Under the pieces are notes generated by a model. It saw only the letters and a program-made list of their open reading frames with translations, was not told where the DNA came from and searched no databases. DNA of 64,000 nt from Fimbriimonas ginsengisoli Gsoil 348 (GTDB lineage: Bacteria; Armatimonadota; Fimbriimonadia; Fimbriimonadales; Fimbriimonadaceae): NCBI GenBank assembly GCA_945881865.1, contig CAMCVK010000004.1, forward strand, positions 62,001 to 126,000. Reading direction: 5' to 3'. The translations under genes were made by a program, and so were the position numbers. Positions 8,368 through 17,517 of the stretch are shown piece after piece (the stretch's first letter is position 1; each line of letters starts with the position of its first letter).

Positions 8368-9171
8368 TCACGCCTGTTGGCGGAGTTCGTCTTCGGCGGC
8401 TTTCAGCAGGCGCAGCTCACCCAATGCCGCGTCGAGCTCGCTGCGGGAAGCCGAAGCCTGCTCAATGTGGGTTCGGGTCGCGAGGTTTTCCGATTCCTGC
8501 GCCAAGCTCCGAAGCTTCTCGCCAATGTCGCGGGCGGCATAGAACACGGGCGGCGGCCCAGAAGTATCGCGCGAGCCTTTCCCCGTGAACGATTCCAGGG
8601 CCTCCTGCACGTAATCCATCGCGTGCCGGCTGCCGACGTCGCCCGGCAGGTGGTGCACGTACATCGCCAAAATTTCTTCCATGCCGGAATCAGCCGCCGC
8701 CCGAACCTGGTTACGCGCCGTCTGGATCGAGGCCGGCGCTCCGTCGGTTGCCCAATAGCCACTGCCCAGCGCGGCATGAATTCGCCCCCAGGCGTGCGCA
8801 CTTTCCTCCAACAAAATCAGAGTGCCGGAGTCGAGATCGCGGTGCAACCTCCGCGCTTCAATGAGCTTCCGCAAAACACCGGCCGCCTTATTCGCATCTA
8901 GCTCCCGTCGGGTTGGCCGCGGCAGACTTTGATAGGTTACGAGTAGCCGCCAGATGCCGATGGCCATTCCGCCAAATCCGATGATGATCGGGATCAGCTG
9001 CGCCGGATCTCCGATGCGGGCAAGCAGGCTGACCCCGCTCGCGCCTGCAATAGCTCCTCCGGCCGTCAGCACCGCTGGCCACATGAACTTTGCCACCGGT
9101 GCCGGCTCTTTCGAGGCGTTCAAGTATGCGTTCAGGCTGGGAAACTGTTTCGCAGGATTGGCAAGAATCAT
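8368..9171 (-). CDS. hypothetical membrane protein, 267 aa
   Basis: Not recognised. Two hydrophobic stretches (about residues 28-48 and 56-74, the second IIIGFGGMAIGIWRLLVTY) form a hairpin near the N-terminus. The rest is helical and charged, probably cytoplasmic, with a predicted coiled coil near the C-terminus (ELDAALGELRLLKAAEDELR). The ATG at 9171 is preferred; an in-frame upstream ATG at 9201 adds ten residues (MTCAYNQPGS). It is divergent from the exported protein at 9264. Confidence 0.6.
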   Translation of the reverse strand: MILANPAKQFPSLNAYLNASKEPAPVAKFMWPAVLTAGGAIAGASGVSLLARIGDPAQLIPIIIGFGGMAIGIWRLLVTYQSLPRPTRRELDANKAAGVLRKLIEARRLHRDLDSGTLILLEESAHAWGRIHAALGSGYWATDGAPASIQTARNQVRAAADSGMEEILAMYVHHLPGDVGSRHAMDYVQEALESFTGKGSRDTSGPPPVFYAARDIGEKLRSLAQESENLATRTHIEQASASRSELDAALGELRLLKAAEDELRQQA

Positions 9172-9263
9172 CGATCCAGGTTGATTGTACGCGCAAGTCA
9201 CGCCACGTCCCGGGTCAAGGCAAGTTAGGAAAAATTGCGGAGGTTCGCCCCATCGGCGAGCTA

Positions 9264-10250
9264 GTGCCTCGAAAGAACGTTATTAAAACCGTGATTGCTT
9301 CTTTGCTTCTCGTTCTCGGCAGCGGAACGATCAACGCGGCCAGTTTCCCCTACCGAAGCGAGGCGTTCACCCGGTTTGTTCAAGACTCCTACGACGCCGG
9401 AGGTGCGAAGGAGCCGACCGACTTCTATCGCTGGATGGAAGCGGCCAGCGTTGGGGCCGGATGGAAAGATGGAGTTTCGTTGCAGGCATTGCGCGAGCGC
9501 CGACGGCAAGCAAAACTGTCGTCTGGCGTCGTTGAGCATGAAATCGCGTTCGCGAAAGAAGTCCACCGTATGGTGAAGAAGGCGATTCCTAAGTTCAGCC
9601 TGGATCGCGGGTTCGAGTTCGCAAACACGGTCAAGCGCGGCGAGCGCCAACCCTTCTTGCAGTCGATTCTCGTAAGCGGGATTTTTCAGGCGGCGGGGAT
9701 GGATAGCGGGGTGGCGATGGTGTGGAGCAACGAGAAGGGCCAGGCCTCGAACAACGGCCACGCCGTTTGTCTGCTACGACTTTCGAACGGAAAAGACTTG
9801 GCGGTGGACTGCAACGGGCCGTACCCATTTGCCACCCACCAAGGACTCTTTACCAGCTCGGGCACGGGCTACCGATTCGTCCGCCCCACCTACGACCCGG
9901 TGAGCAAGCAGATTCTGGGATACCGGTCGGCCGATGGCGGAAAGACATCCGCCATCCGTGGCCTCGACATGGACTTCCTGAATTCGCAGTTCGATTACTA
10001 CCGGGGGGAGCGCGCTCCGGGCGGGCTCATGGTCGGCCGGAAAACGCCCGAGGGCCTTTCGCAAAGTGAAAAATACCTGCGGCGCGCCGTGGCAAAATGC
10101 CCCAAGAACCCGCTGGCCCAGTACGTTCTGGGCCACGTGTTGATGCGGCAAGGCAAGCTCGGCGAATCCAAGAAGCGATACCGAACGGCACTCAACTGGT
10201 ACCAAACGTTCGGCTACTTACCAGCCGACGTCGCCGACGCGGCAAAGTAG
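9264..10250 (+). CDS. exported protein with transglutaminase-like region and C-terminal TPR
   Basis: 328 aa from GTG 9264. A signal peptide (VIKTVIASLLLVLGSGTINAA) is followed by a helical part, then a segment that resembles transglutaminase-like folds: a long helix (RGERQPFLQSILVSGIFQAA), a strand with HAVCLLRL and then LAVDCNGPYPF, where Cys/His/Asp-type positions can be seen. I cannot confirm an intact catalytic triad. The last ~50 residues (KYLRRAVAKCPKNPLAQYVL, then GKLGESKKRYRTALNWY) look like one or two TPR motifs. The stop is directly adjacent to the stop of the opposite-strand serine hydrolase. Confidence 0.55.
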   Translation: MPRKNVIKTVIASLLLVLGSGTINAASFPYRSEAFTRFVQDSYDAGGAKEPTDFYRWMEAASVGAGWKDGVSLQALRERRRQAKLSSGVVEHEIAFAKEVHRMVKKAIPKFSLDRGFEFANTVKRGERQPFLQSILVSGIFQAAGMDSGVAMVWSNEKGQASNNGHAVCLLRLSNGKDLAVDCNGPYPFATHQGLFTSSGTGYRFVRPTYDPVSKQILGYRSADGGKTSAIRGLDMDFLNSQFDYYRGERAPGGLMVGRKTPEGLSQSEKYLRRAVAKCPKNPLAQYVLGHVLMRQGKLGESKKRYRTALNWYQTFGYLPADVADAAK

Positions 10251-11663
10251 CTACTGCTTCGGTGCCGGGGTGAAGTACAACTGCTTGATGCCGGTCACCT
10301 TGTCGTCCGGCGTGAAGTCGATCTGCACAATCGCCCGAATGGGTCCGGTTCCGACCAGATAGCGGGCTGCGGAACCCGACGAAGTCACCTCACCGTCCAG
10401 GTACTGATACCGGGTCACGCCCTTGCCAATTCCTACGAGACCGCCGCGCTCGGCAAGTCCCCGCGCCGTGCTAAGACGCGACCGCATCGAGACCGAAAAC
10501 GGCTCCATGTCATAGACCCCCCGCGACCACCTTCGTGTCGCCGCGAAAAATCGAAGCGTTCGCTCGGGCTTCGGGTCGGTTTCTTTGCGACTGGCGATGT
10601 CGTACTTTGGCGCAACCTTCGCCAAGATGGGATGGGCGATGGCCTCTGGATTTTGCCCGTAGACGTTCGTGAGGACGATCACGGCAAGCTTGTCTTTGGG
10701 AGCGCGAAGGATGTTCGCCGAGAAGCCCGCTGTGTTTCCGCCGTGCGAAATCAGCGGATTTCCGCGGTCGGAGCCGATGAACCAACCCAGCGCGTAACCG
10801 GACGAGCTACCGTCGGCGAGTTTCACCTCCCGGAAGAACTCATCTCGCATGGGTGCCTTTAGAAGCTTGTCGGTGCTAAGGGCGGCTTCCCACTTTGCCA
10901 TGTCCGAAATCGTGGATCTAATGAACCCTGCCCCACTGGCAAGCGAGGGATTGATCGGAAGCTGGTTCGCAACCTCCTTCCCCGCCACGGCATAGCCCTG
11001 GGCGCGATTCGGGATGACCTGCTCCAGCGCCGTCGTACCCGAAGACGTCATGCCCAACGGCTTAAAGATGAGCTCCGACATCAGATCCTCCAGCCTCTTA
11101 CCGGTGACACGCTCGGCCGCCATCGTCGCGATGAGGTAGCCGGTGTTGGAGTAGCTCCAGGCGGTACCGGGAGTGAAGTCCAGCGCAAGACCGCCCACCT
11201 TTTGCACGATCGAATCTTGCCGAACGCGGTCCGTCGAACTCATCAGGTAGCTACCCAAGTAGTCCTTCAAGCCAGCCGTATGGCTGAGGCACTGCCGCAG
11301 CGTCAGCGAGCGCCAGTTTTTCGGCGACTCGGGAAGCACCTTCTCGATTGGCTCATCGAGCTTCAGCTTGCCTTGTTGCACCAAGATGAGAATGACGGCG
11401 GCGGTGAACTGCTTCGTGACGGAGCCAATTTCAAAAACAGTATCGGCCTTTACCGGCGTGCCAAGCTCCAGGCTGGCCTTGCCGAACGCCCCAACCTTGA
11501 TGAGCTTTCCGTTCTTTACAACACCGTAAGCAAGCCCGGGAATGCTGTAAAACTTCCGGGCACCCTCGACGTAGTCATCGAGCTCATCGGCACGGGCAAG
11601 ACCCGCTAAGCCGGCCAAAGCAAGAAAGGCAAGAGAGAATCGCGATGCGTTCACGCTCTCCAT
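10251..11663 (-). CDS. exported serine hydrolase, beta-lactamase class C / PBP4* family
   Basis: 470 aa with a signal peptide (residues 1-24, ending ARA). Catalytic motifs of family S12 are intact: Ser81-V-T-Lys84, Tyr171-S-Asn173 and His307-Gly-Gly. Such proteins act as D-aminopeptidases, esterases or peptidoglycan-modifying enzymes in the periplasm. About 100 C-terminal residues after the catalytic domain form an extra strand-rich domain. The substrate is unknown. I chose the ATG at 11663 because it begins the signal peptide; upstream in-frame codons to 11702 do not help. Confidence 0.88.
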   Translation of the reverse strand: MESVNASRFSLAFLALAGLAGLARADELDDYVEGARKFYSIPGLAYGVVKNGKLIKVGAFGKASLELGTPVKADTVFEIGSVTKQFTAAVILILVQQGKLKLDEPIEKVLPESPKNWRSLTLRQCLSHTAGLKDYLGSYLMSSTDRVRQDSIVQKVGGLALDFTPGTAWSYSNTGYLIATMAAERVTGKRLEDLMSELIFKPLGMTSSGTTALEQVIPNRAQGYAVAGKEVANQLPINPSLASGAGFIRSTISDMAKWEAALSTDKLLKAPMRDEFFREVKLADGSSSGYALGWFIGSDRGNPLISHGGNTAGFSANILRAPKDKLAVIVLTNVYGQNPEAIAHPILAKVAPKYDIASRKETDPKPERTLRFFAATRRWSRGVYDMEPFSVSMRSRLSTARGLAERGGLVGIGKGVTRYQYLDGEVTSSGSAARYLVGTGPIRAIVQIDFTPDDKVTGIKQLYFTPAPKQ

Positions 11664-11782
11664 CTTGCACCGAATGCAAACAAACGTAGGACCTTGGGCC
11701 AACTGGAACCGAGGCGCGGCGGGTTTTTGGACTCATGGCCGAAGGAAATGGGGCTTTTTACTAAACAGGCTGCTTGGCGCGG

Positions 11783-11788
11783 TAGGGT
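11783..11788 (+). promoter_or_regulatory. -10-like hexamer for the DUF1684 gene
   Basis: TAGGGT, 6 nt before the ATG at 11795, no Shine-Dalgarno. Candidate leaderless promoter; weaker match than others in this window. Confidence 0.35.
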
Positions 11789-11794
11789 TTTCTC

Positions 11795-12676
11795 ATGACC
11801 ATCCCTCTCGCCCTTCTCGCCGCCATCGGCAGCCCGATGGCCGACAACATGTCGGATTATGTTGCTGCCGAAACGACTTGGCGAGCCAACCGTGAGGCGA
11901 GCCTAAAGCGACCTCGCGGGTGGCTTGCGGTGACAGCGCTTTCATGGCTAAAGGAAGGCAAGAACGCGTTTGGCTCCGACCCGACGAGTGACGTTGTTTT
12001 GCCGTCGCGGGCGGCCGGCCGCGTGGGCGTTCTGAACCGAATCGGCGACGCCGTGAGCCTGATTCCCAGCGAGAACGTAACGGGCATTCGCGTCGGAAAG
12101 GCAACGATCAGCGCGGAAACGATCCTGAACACGGATCAAAACGGATCGGCCGACCGCGTCACCGTCGGCGACCTGACGTTCTCCGTGATCAAGCGCGGCA
12201 GCCGGCTAGGCGTGCGATTGTGGGATCCGCAAGCGACCGCGCGCCGCACGTTTACCGGCCTGAACTGGTTCCCGGTTGACCCGAAACTTCGGGTCGAGGC
12301 AGCGTTCGTGCCCTATGATCCACCGCGCCGCATCACGATTCTCAATATCATCGGCGACCGGGAGAGCAACGTCAGCCCGGGCTACGTGACGTTCTCGCTC
12401 GGCGGAAAGACCCACCGCCTCGAAGCGCAGGATGGCGGAAATGGGGAACTTTTCCTAAATTTCATTGACAAAACCACCGGCAAGGCGACGTACCCGGCAG
12501 GGCGATTCTTGGACACTCCGGCCCCGAAGGATGGCAAGGTCGTGATCGACTTCAATCGCGCTTACAACCCACCGTGCGCGTTCACCGCGTATGCGACTTG
12601 CCCGCTTCCGCCGGCGGCCAACCGGCTCTCGGTGCCCGTTCCTGCCGGCGAGAAAAAGTACCGCGACCAGCATTGA
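11795..12676 (+). CDS. DUF1684 family protein
   Basis: 293 aa. The order of conserved segments fits DUF1684: a start with WRANREASLKRPRGWLAV, then GKNAFGSD, a middle LTFSVIKRGSRLGVRLWD and TFTGLNWFPVDPKLRVEA, and the C-terminal signature with FNRAYNPPCAFTAYATCPLP. Proteins of this family are widespread and of unknown biochemical role. A weak hydrophobic N-terminus (IPLALLAAIGS) could be a short signal peptide. Confidence 0.88.
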   Translation: MTIPLALLAAIGSPMADNMSDYVAAETTWRANREASLKRPRGWLAVTALSWLKEGKNAFGSDPTSDVVLPSRAAGRVGVLNRIGDAVSLIPSENVTGIRVGKATISAETILNTDQNGSADRVTVGDLTFSVIKRGSRLGVRLWDPQATARRTFTGLNWFPVDPKLRVEAAFVPYDPPRRITILNIIGDRESNVSPGYVTFSLGGKTHRLEAQDGGNGELFLNFIDKTTGKATYPAGRFLDTPAPKDGKVVIDFNRAYNPPCAFTAYATCPLPPAANRLSVPVPAGEKKYRDQH

Positions 12677-12708
12677 TGGCTTAATGGCGCGTTAACACGG
12701 GCGCTGGC

Positions 12709-12714
12709 TATGCT
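12709..12714 (+). promoter_or_regulatory. -10-like hexamer for the YdcF-like gene
   Basis: TATGCT ends 8 nt before the GTG at 12723, which favours that start over the TTG at 12714 that overlaps the hexamer. Confidence 0.4.
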
Positions 12715-12722
12715 TGGAGCCG

Positions 12723-13952
12723 GTGCCCATCCTCACGCTAGCCCTCGTCCTCTTTGTCGGCACCGCCCCGCTGCCCCGGCCGTTGCCGATTAGGTCTCCG
12801 CTGATCGACAAGAACTTCTACTTCTTGTCGCTCCTGGAGCGCACTCCGGCTTTCCAAAAGGCGTGGCAGGAGGATCCGCAAGGACGCGAGATCCAAGAGC
12901 GGATGCGCGACCGGCTGCGGGTTGCGTTCCAAGACGCCTCTCTCGATCAATCGGATGAGATCCGATCCATGCAGGTTTCTCAAGCGGAAACTAGCCAAAT
13001 CGCGGATATTCTCAAGAGACTTGTCCGCACAAACCCGACGCTTCGCCGGGCCATCGCGCAGCCATTGCGTCAATCCGGCACGGCGATTCTGTCGCACGAG
13101 CTTTCCGATGAGGACCTGGTGGCAAAGGTCTGGGCCGAGTGCGCGGCCGGAATCAACAATGCGATTCTCGTGTACGGCACCGGCAAGCCGGGCCGAAGCG
13201 CAAAGATCGATTCGATGTTCTACGACCCCAAAGCGCCGATCTGGAACGCGACGGTCCACAACCTGTTCGGGATTCTCGTCGAGGAGTCAAAACCAACCGA
13301 CCCGTTCTTTGCCCCGTCGCTGCGTTTCGCGGCGAAGCTGATGGAGTTCAACCGGCGCGATGAGGCGGCCCGGTTTGAGCCGCTGGAGAAGGGCGAAAAC
13401 CGAGCCGCGTGTCGGGCGGTTCGCGGAACCAAATGGGAGAAGTTCCCCTATTCGGTGATTCTGGTTCCAGGGCTCGGGCCAGAAGAGCCGGAGGTCGCCC
13501 TGTCCCCTGCCTCAAAACTGATTCTTGGCGCCGTCGCCCGCCGATACCGCGAGGGCAAGGCCCCCTTCATACTGGTTTCGGGCGGGTCCGTCCATCCGAA
13601 CCAAACGCCCTTCTGCGAGGCGATCGAGATGAAGCGCTCTCTGATGCGGGATTTTAGCGTGCCCGAGAGCGCGATCCTCATCGATCCGCATGCTCGCCAC
13701 ACCACCACCAATCTGCGGAACGCCGCCCGGATCCTCTACCGCTATGGGTTCCCTCTTTCACGGCCGGGACTCATCACAACGAACACCTACCAAAGCCAGG
13801 ACATCCAGGGCCCGGCGTTTCGCCGCCGCTGCCAAAACACGTTCCGCTACCAGCCATTCGAGGCTGGAAAACGGCTGAGTCCAATCGATTTGGAGTTCTT
13901 CCCGAAGATCGAATCGCTACAGATCGACCCGCAGGATCCGCTCGATCCTTAA
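12723..13952 (+). CDS. exported YdcF/SanA-like (DUF218) protein
   Basis: 409 aa. The first ~17 residues (PILTLALVLFVGTAPL) form a signal peptide or anchor. A helical N-terminal half is followed by a DUF218-type Rossmann-like domain from about residue 235: VILVPGLGPEEPE, FILVSGGSVHP, IEMKRSLMRDFSVPESAI, and HTTTNLRNAARILYRYG, which are the usual landmarks (G-G-x, S-x-T-T/T-x-x-N). DUF218 proteins are linked to envelope integrity but their reaction is unknown. The GTG at 12723 is preferred over TTG 12714 because of the -10-like hexamer. Confidence 0.78.
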   Translation: MPILTLALVLFVGTAPLPRPLPIRSPLIDKNFYFLSLLERTPAFQKAWQEDPQGREIQERMRDRLRVAFQDASLDQSDEIRSMQVSQAETSQIADILKRLVRTNPTLRRAIAQPLRQSGTAILSHELSDEDLVAKVWAECAAGINNAILVYGTGKPGRSAKIDSMFYDPKAPIWNATVHNLFGILVEESKPTDPFFAPSLRFAAKLMEFNRRDEAARFEPLEKGENRAACRAVRGTKWEKFPYSVILVPGLGPEEPEVALSPASKLILGAVARRYREGKAPFILVSGGSVHPNQTPFCEAIEMKRSLMRDFSVPESAILIDPHARHTTTNLRNAARILYRYGFPLSRPGLITTNTYQSQDIQGPAFRRRCQNTFRYQPFEAGKRLSPIDLEFFPKIESLQIDPQDPLDP

Positions 13953-13992
13953 ACGTTAGTCATCGAGAATATTCTCAGGCGTCTTAAACGTT
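13949..13992 (+). promoter_or_regulatory. candidate operator array upstream of the GH13 gene
   Basis: Two direct TTAAACGTT repeats (13949-13957 and 13984-13992) are 35 bp apart and flank a perfect 12-bp palindrome GAGAATATTCTC (13965-13976). The second site extends to the palindrome AAACGTTT, a LacI-family-like core. It lies just upstream of the -10 at 14003, where a repressor would block initiation. Assignment is by pattern only. Confidence 0.4.
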
Positions 13993-14002
13993 TGGGCAAC
14001 TG

Positions 14003-14008
14003 TATACT
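14003..14008 (+). promoter_or_regulatory. -10 hexamer for the GH13 gene
   Basis: TATACT, 7 nt before the ATG at 14016, which would give a leaderless or near-leaderless mRNA. Confidence 0.5.
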
Positions 14009-14015
14009 TGCCGCC

Positions 14016-15536
14016 ATGCTCTGGTGTACCTTGGCGATGATGGCAACGACGGCACCCAACCCCGACCTTGCGAAAGACTGGCGAAACGGTGCCGTTGTGT
14101 ACCAAGTCTTCGTCGATCGGTTCGCTCCCTCGGCAGATTTCGCCGCAAAGAAGGCGCTTTACCCCGCCCCGGCGATGACAAGAACCTGGGAGGAAACGCC
14201 AAAGGCAACCGCCTATGACCCAAAGATCAAGACCTACCCCCACGTCTTAGAGTTTTGGGGAGGCGATCTACCTAGCCTTCGTGGGCGCCTTGACTACATC
14301 ACCAAATTAGGGGCCGATGTCGTTTACCTACAGCCGATTTTTAAGGCACCCTCGAACCACAAGTACGATACCGAAGACTACTTTGCGGTGGACCCGCAGT
14401 ACGGATCGATGGCCGACCTGAAGGGCCTCATGAAGGATGTCCATTCCAGCAAGATGCGCCTGATGCTCGACGGCGTCTTTAACCACGTCGGTGTCACCTC
14501 GCCGGGCTTTGTCGCCGCGCGCAAGAACCCGAAGGACCCGAACCGCGACTGGTATTTCTTCGGCAAGGAGTACGCCGAGGGCTATCGGGGCTGGGCCGGA
14601 GTCGCCAGCCTGCCGGCCTGGAACCTGGAAAACCCGGAAGTTCGCGATTACCTTTGGGGCAGCAAGAACTCGGTGGTGCAGAAATACCTGCGCGACGGGA
14701 TCGACGGCTGGCGGCTGGACGTCGCGTTCGAGCTGGGTCACGAATACCTGCGCGACCTAACCGCCGCGGCGCACCGCGCGCGAAAAGGCAGCGCCGTCAT
14801 CGGAGAAATCTCCGGCTACCCGGCTGATTGGTTCCCCGCCGTGGATGGTGTGTTCAATTTTTCGGCCATCAACATTGGGGTGGAGATGGTCAGCGGTCGC
14901 ATCTCCGGTGGCCGTGCCGGTCGGACCTACGACCGAATGGTGCAAGACGCCGGATTGGAGAACCTACTCAAATCCTGGCTGGTCGCCGAGAACCACGACA
15001 CGCCGCGCATCGCAAGCATCGTGCCGGACCTCGCTTCGCGCAAAATCGTCACCGCTCTCCAGCTCACCCTGCCCGGCTCGCCGTGCATCTATTACGGGCA
15101 GGAGCTCGGCATGACCGGCACCGGCGACCCCGAGAGTCGCGCCCCAATGCGATGGGATCTCGCTACCGCCGAGAACCCAAATCTGGCCTGGATGCGCAAA
15201 CTCCTGGACGTCCGAAAGCGCTATCCTGCGCTTAAGGTTGGGCAGTTCACGGGCCTCGAAACCGACCGGCTGCTGGCCTTCGCGCGAACCACCGGCAAGG
15301 TGAAAGAGAACGTCATCGTCGTGATCAACCCTACCAATGAAACGGTGCAAGAGACGTTCACTACGCGCATCGGGAAGCTCCTCAGCTGGGGCGAACTCGA
15401 AGACACCCTCACCGGCAAGCGCATCCGAAGCATCACCGGCCTCTTAAACCTCACCATGCCACCGAAATCGACGATGATTTTGGTGCCGGTGGCTGACCGA
15501 TCTTCTGGCTACAGCGTCTACGACCGAATCGACTAA
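14016..15536 (+). CDS. GH13 alpha-amylase-family glycoside hydrolase, exported
   Basis: 506 aa with all four GH13 regions: I at Asp152-GVFNHV, II at GWRLDVA with nucleophile Asp235, III with acid Glu264 (GEISGYPADWF), IV at ENHD with Asp328. It hydrolyses or transfers alpha-glucans, probably malto-oligosaccharides. A short hydrophobic N-terminus (MLWCTLAMMATTA) suggests export. The C-terminal ~80 residues form the usual beta domain. The exact specificity (alpha-amylase, cyclomaltodextrinase, alpha-glucosidase) cannot be read from sequence. The stop overlaps the convergent sialidase-like gene by 4 bp. Candidate operators lie upstream. Confidence 0.9.
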   Translation: MLWCTLAMMATTAPNPDLAKDWRNGAVVYQVFVDRFAPSADFAAKKALYPAPAMTRTWEETPKATAYDPKIKTYPHVLEFWGGDLPSLRGRLDYITKLGADVVYLQPIFKAPSNHKYDTEDYFAVDPQYGSMADLKGLMKDVHSSKMRLMLDGVFNHVGVTSPGFVAARKNPKDPNRDWYFFGKEYAEGYRGWAGVASLPAWNLENPEVRDYLWGSKNSVVQKYLRDGIDGWRLDVAFELGHEYLRDLTAAAHRARKGSAVIGEISGYPADWFPAVDGVFNFSAINIGVEMVSGRISGGRAGRTYDRMVQDAGLENLLKSWLVAENHDTPRIASIVPDLASRKIVTALQLTLPGSPCIYYGQELGMTGTGDPESRAPMRWDLATAENPNLAWMRKLLDVRKRYPALKVGQFTGLETDRLLAFARTTGKVKENVIVVINPTNETVQETFTTRIGKLLSWGELEDTLTGKRIRSITGLLNLTMPPKSTMILVPVADRSSGYSVYDRID

Positions 15537-17458
15537 CCGGCCCGAAGGTCGATCAGATCGGCCCGTAACACGAACGGCGACGACCCGCTCCGAAGGTTCG
15601 GGTTCGTCGCCCGGAACAGCACCTTCACCTGGCCGGTGGCCGAAATGTACGGTGAAGCCGGTTCGGGGGCAGGAAGCCTGACGTCGACCTTGCCGGAAGC
15701 CGAGATCGGGAACGAGTTCAGCAAAACGTATCGCCGTAGCACGTTGTCGTAGATCCACAGAAAGCCGCTGCTCGCGCCCGCCGCCGTGCCGACGAAACGG
15801 GTTTCCAGGCGGGGCGAGGCCTTGTCGGGCACCGTGAACTCGGTTTCCAGCGCGGCGATGTGGCCGCTGCCGTTAAAGTAAGTCGAGCGCGCGTCCGCGG
15901 ATTGGCCGTCTTCGAACCACACCTGAGCCGGTCCGCCCGAAAGCGACTGACCTTGATACAGCCGGACCGCCGAAGCCTTCAGCGAAGGTCCAAGGGGAGC
16001 CGGTACCCGCACAAACCACACATCCTGCTCGCCATTGTGGGTGGCGGCATAGGCGATGTTCGCGCCGCCGTTATCAGAGACGACCGCGATGTAGTCGCCG
16101 ATCTTTTGTTGCACCGGGTAACCAACGTTCGGGTTGAACGACCGGCTCACCTGCACGTTCTTGGTCCACGTCCTGCCACCGTCCGAGGAACTGGTGAAGT
16201 ACAGCGCAGAGTTTGAGGCGCCCGGGTTTGCACGCGTATCGTTCCAAGCCACGTCGATACGACCGTTTGGAGCCACACCCATCGCCCCGAACCAGTGCCA
16301 AGCATTGCTGTTTCGCGGATCGTCGTTCAACCGCATCGGCCGGCTCCAGGTTCGGCCGCCATCGGTGCTACGCACAAAGTTCACGTCGCACGGGTTGCGG
16401 GAGTCCACGCCAACCGAGCAGAGCATATAGATGTTGCCACCATTCGCCGAATTCGATTTGTCGGCGGCAAGCCAAAGCTGACCGGCCAGCCCGACCGGGT
16501 TGATATACGCTCCGTAGACGATGGAACCGCCAAGCTCAACCGGCACGGCGAGATCGAAGACCGGAGTTTGGGTGCGATTCTGGGCGTTGGTCGACCGAAT
16601 GAAGACGAACGGGTTGGCGAGCCCGCCGATGTAAAGATCGCCGTTTCGACCAACGTCGAGCGTGCCCCAAACCGGAAAGTTCGGGATGAAAATCGGGTCG
16701 AGCCAAGTCAAGCCCTCGTCGGTTGAGCGGCTAAACTGGCGTCCGCCGTAGTTGTTTCCGGCGGTGCTCCACGCCTGGTAGATGTTGCCGCGACCGGGGC
16801 CGGTCGTGTTGTCCACCGTCATCCACTGCTTGTCGCCGCCCGTCGCAAACGTGTAGCGGCCCCAAGTCGCGCCACCGTTCGAACTGGGAAAGATGTCTTC
16901 GAAGAACGTGTTTTTCAGGCTGAGGTAGTAAAACTTCCCTTCGCGGGTGCTCGCCAAAACGGGGTCGCTTCGAAAAACGCCGCGCTCCAAATTTCCTTGT
17001 CCACGCCAGCTTCTGCCGCCGTTGGCCGAACTGGAAACGCCGGCCTGGCGAAAATCGGACCCAACGTTATCGAACTGCCGCCAGCCCACCGACAGCCGGT
17101 TCCGGTTCGTCGGATCCATCGTCATAGAAGGCTCGTTGGCCGCGTCGCCGGGGATGTTTCGCCCCAGCGAGTCCACATTCACCTGAACGCTCGTGTAGCC
17201 CCCAAAAATGCTTGCCCCAAAGATCCCGGCAAGCGGGTTTGCCGGCGGAGGCGAGAAGCGAAGGGGTTCGGCTTTTTCGCGCTCCCCTTCCTCGTCTTCC
17301 ACAGCCTCCAGCTCGATCGCTGCACTGGAAGACCGGAACCAAACGCCATTTCGCCCGTGGTCAACGGCGCCTTTTTCGGTAGATGCGGCCTGCTGGGCCG
17401 ATGATATGGAAGCAAGGATAACGGCGAGGGCAAGGCCAAGAATGCGAGAGTTGCGCAT
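15533..17458 (-). CDS. exported BNR/Asp-box protein, sialidase-like
   Basis: 641 aa with a signal peptide (residues 1-21, ending SSA). Five Asp-box motifs are visible: SANGGRSW, SSNGGATW, STDEGLTW, STDGGRTW and SSDGGRTW, which mark a six-bladed sialidase-type propeller. The last ~130 residues form a beta-sandwich-like extra domain. The arginine triad of true sialidases cannot be located with confidence, so a non-enzymatic or other glycosidase role is possible. A minus-strand TATACT lies 13 nt before the ATG, with AAGG inside the short leader. A link to the NanE-ROK gene at 20.6 kb is speculative. Confidence 0.8.
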   Translation of the reverse strand: MRNSRILGLALAVILASISSAQQAASTEKGAVDHGRNGVWFRSSSAAIELEAVEDEEGEREKAEPLRFSPPPANPLAGIFGASIFGGYTSVQVNVDSLGRNIPGDAANEPSMTMDPTNRNRLSVGWRQFDNVGSDFRQAGVSSSANGGRSWRGQGNLERGVFRSDPVLASTREGKFYYLSLKNTFFEDIFPSSNGGATWGRYTFATGGDKQWMTVDNTTGPGRGNIYQAWSTAGNNYGGRQFSRSTDEGLTWLDPIFIPNFPVWGTLDVGRNGDLYIGGLANPFVFIRSTNAQNRTQTPVFDLAVPVELGGSIVYGAYINPVGLAGQLWLAADKSNSANGGNIYMLCSVGVDSRNPCDVNFVRSTDGGRTWSRPMRLNDDPRNSNAWHWFGAMGVAPNGRIDVAWNDTRANPGASNSALYFTSSSDGGRTWTKNVQVSRSFNPNVGYPVQQKIGDYIAVVSDNGGANIAYAATHNGEQDVWFVRVPAPLGPSLKASAVRLYQGQSLSGGPAQVWFEDGQSADARSTYFNGSGHIAALETEFTVPDKASPRLETRFVGTAAGASSGFLWIYDNVLRRYVLLNSFPISASGKVDVRLPAPEPASPYISATGQVKVLFRATNPNLRSGSSPFVLRADLIDLRAG

Positions 17459-17517
17459 AAAGATGCCTTCGAGTATAGGGCGAAAACGAGCCGACGGGTA
17501 AGGGGAAATAACGCCGA

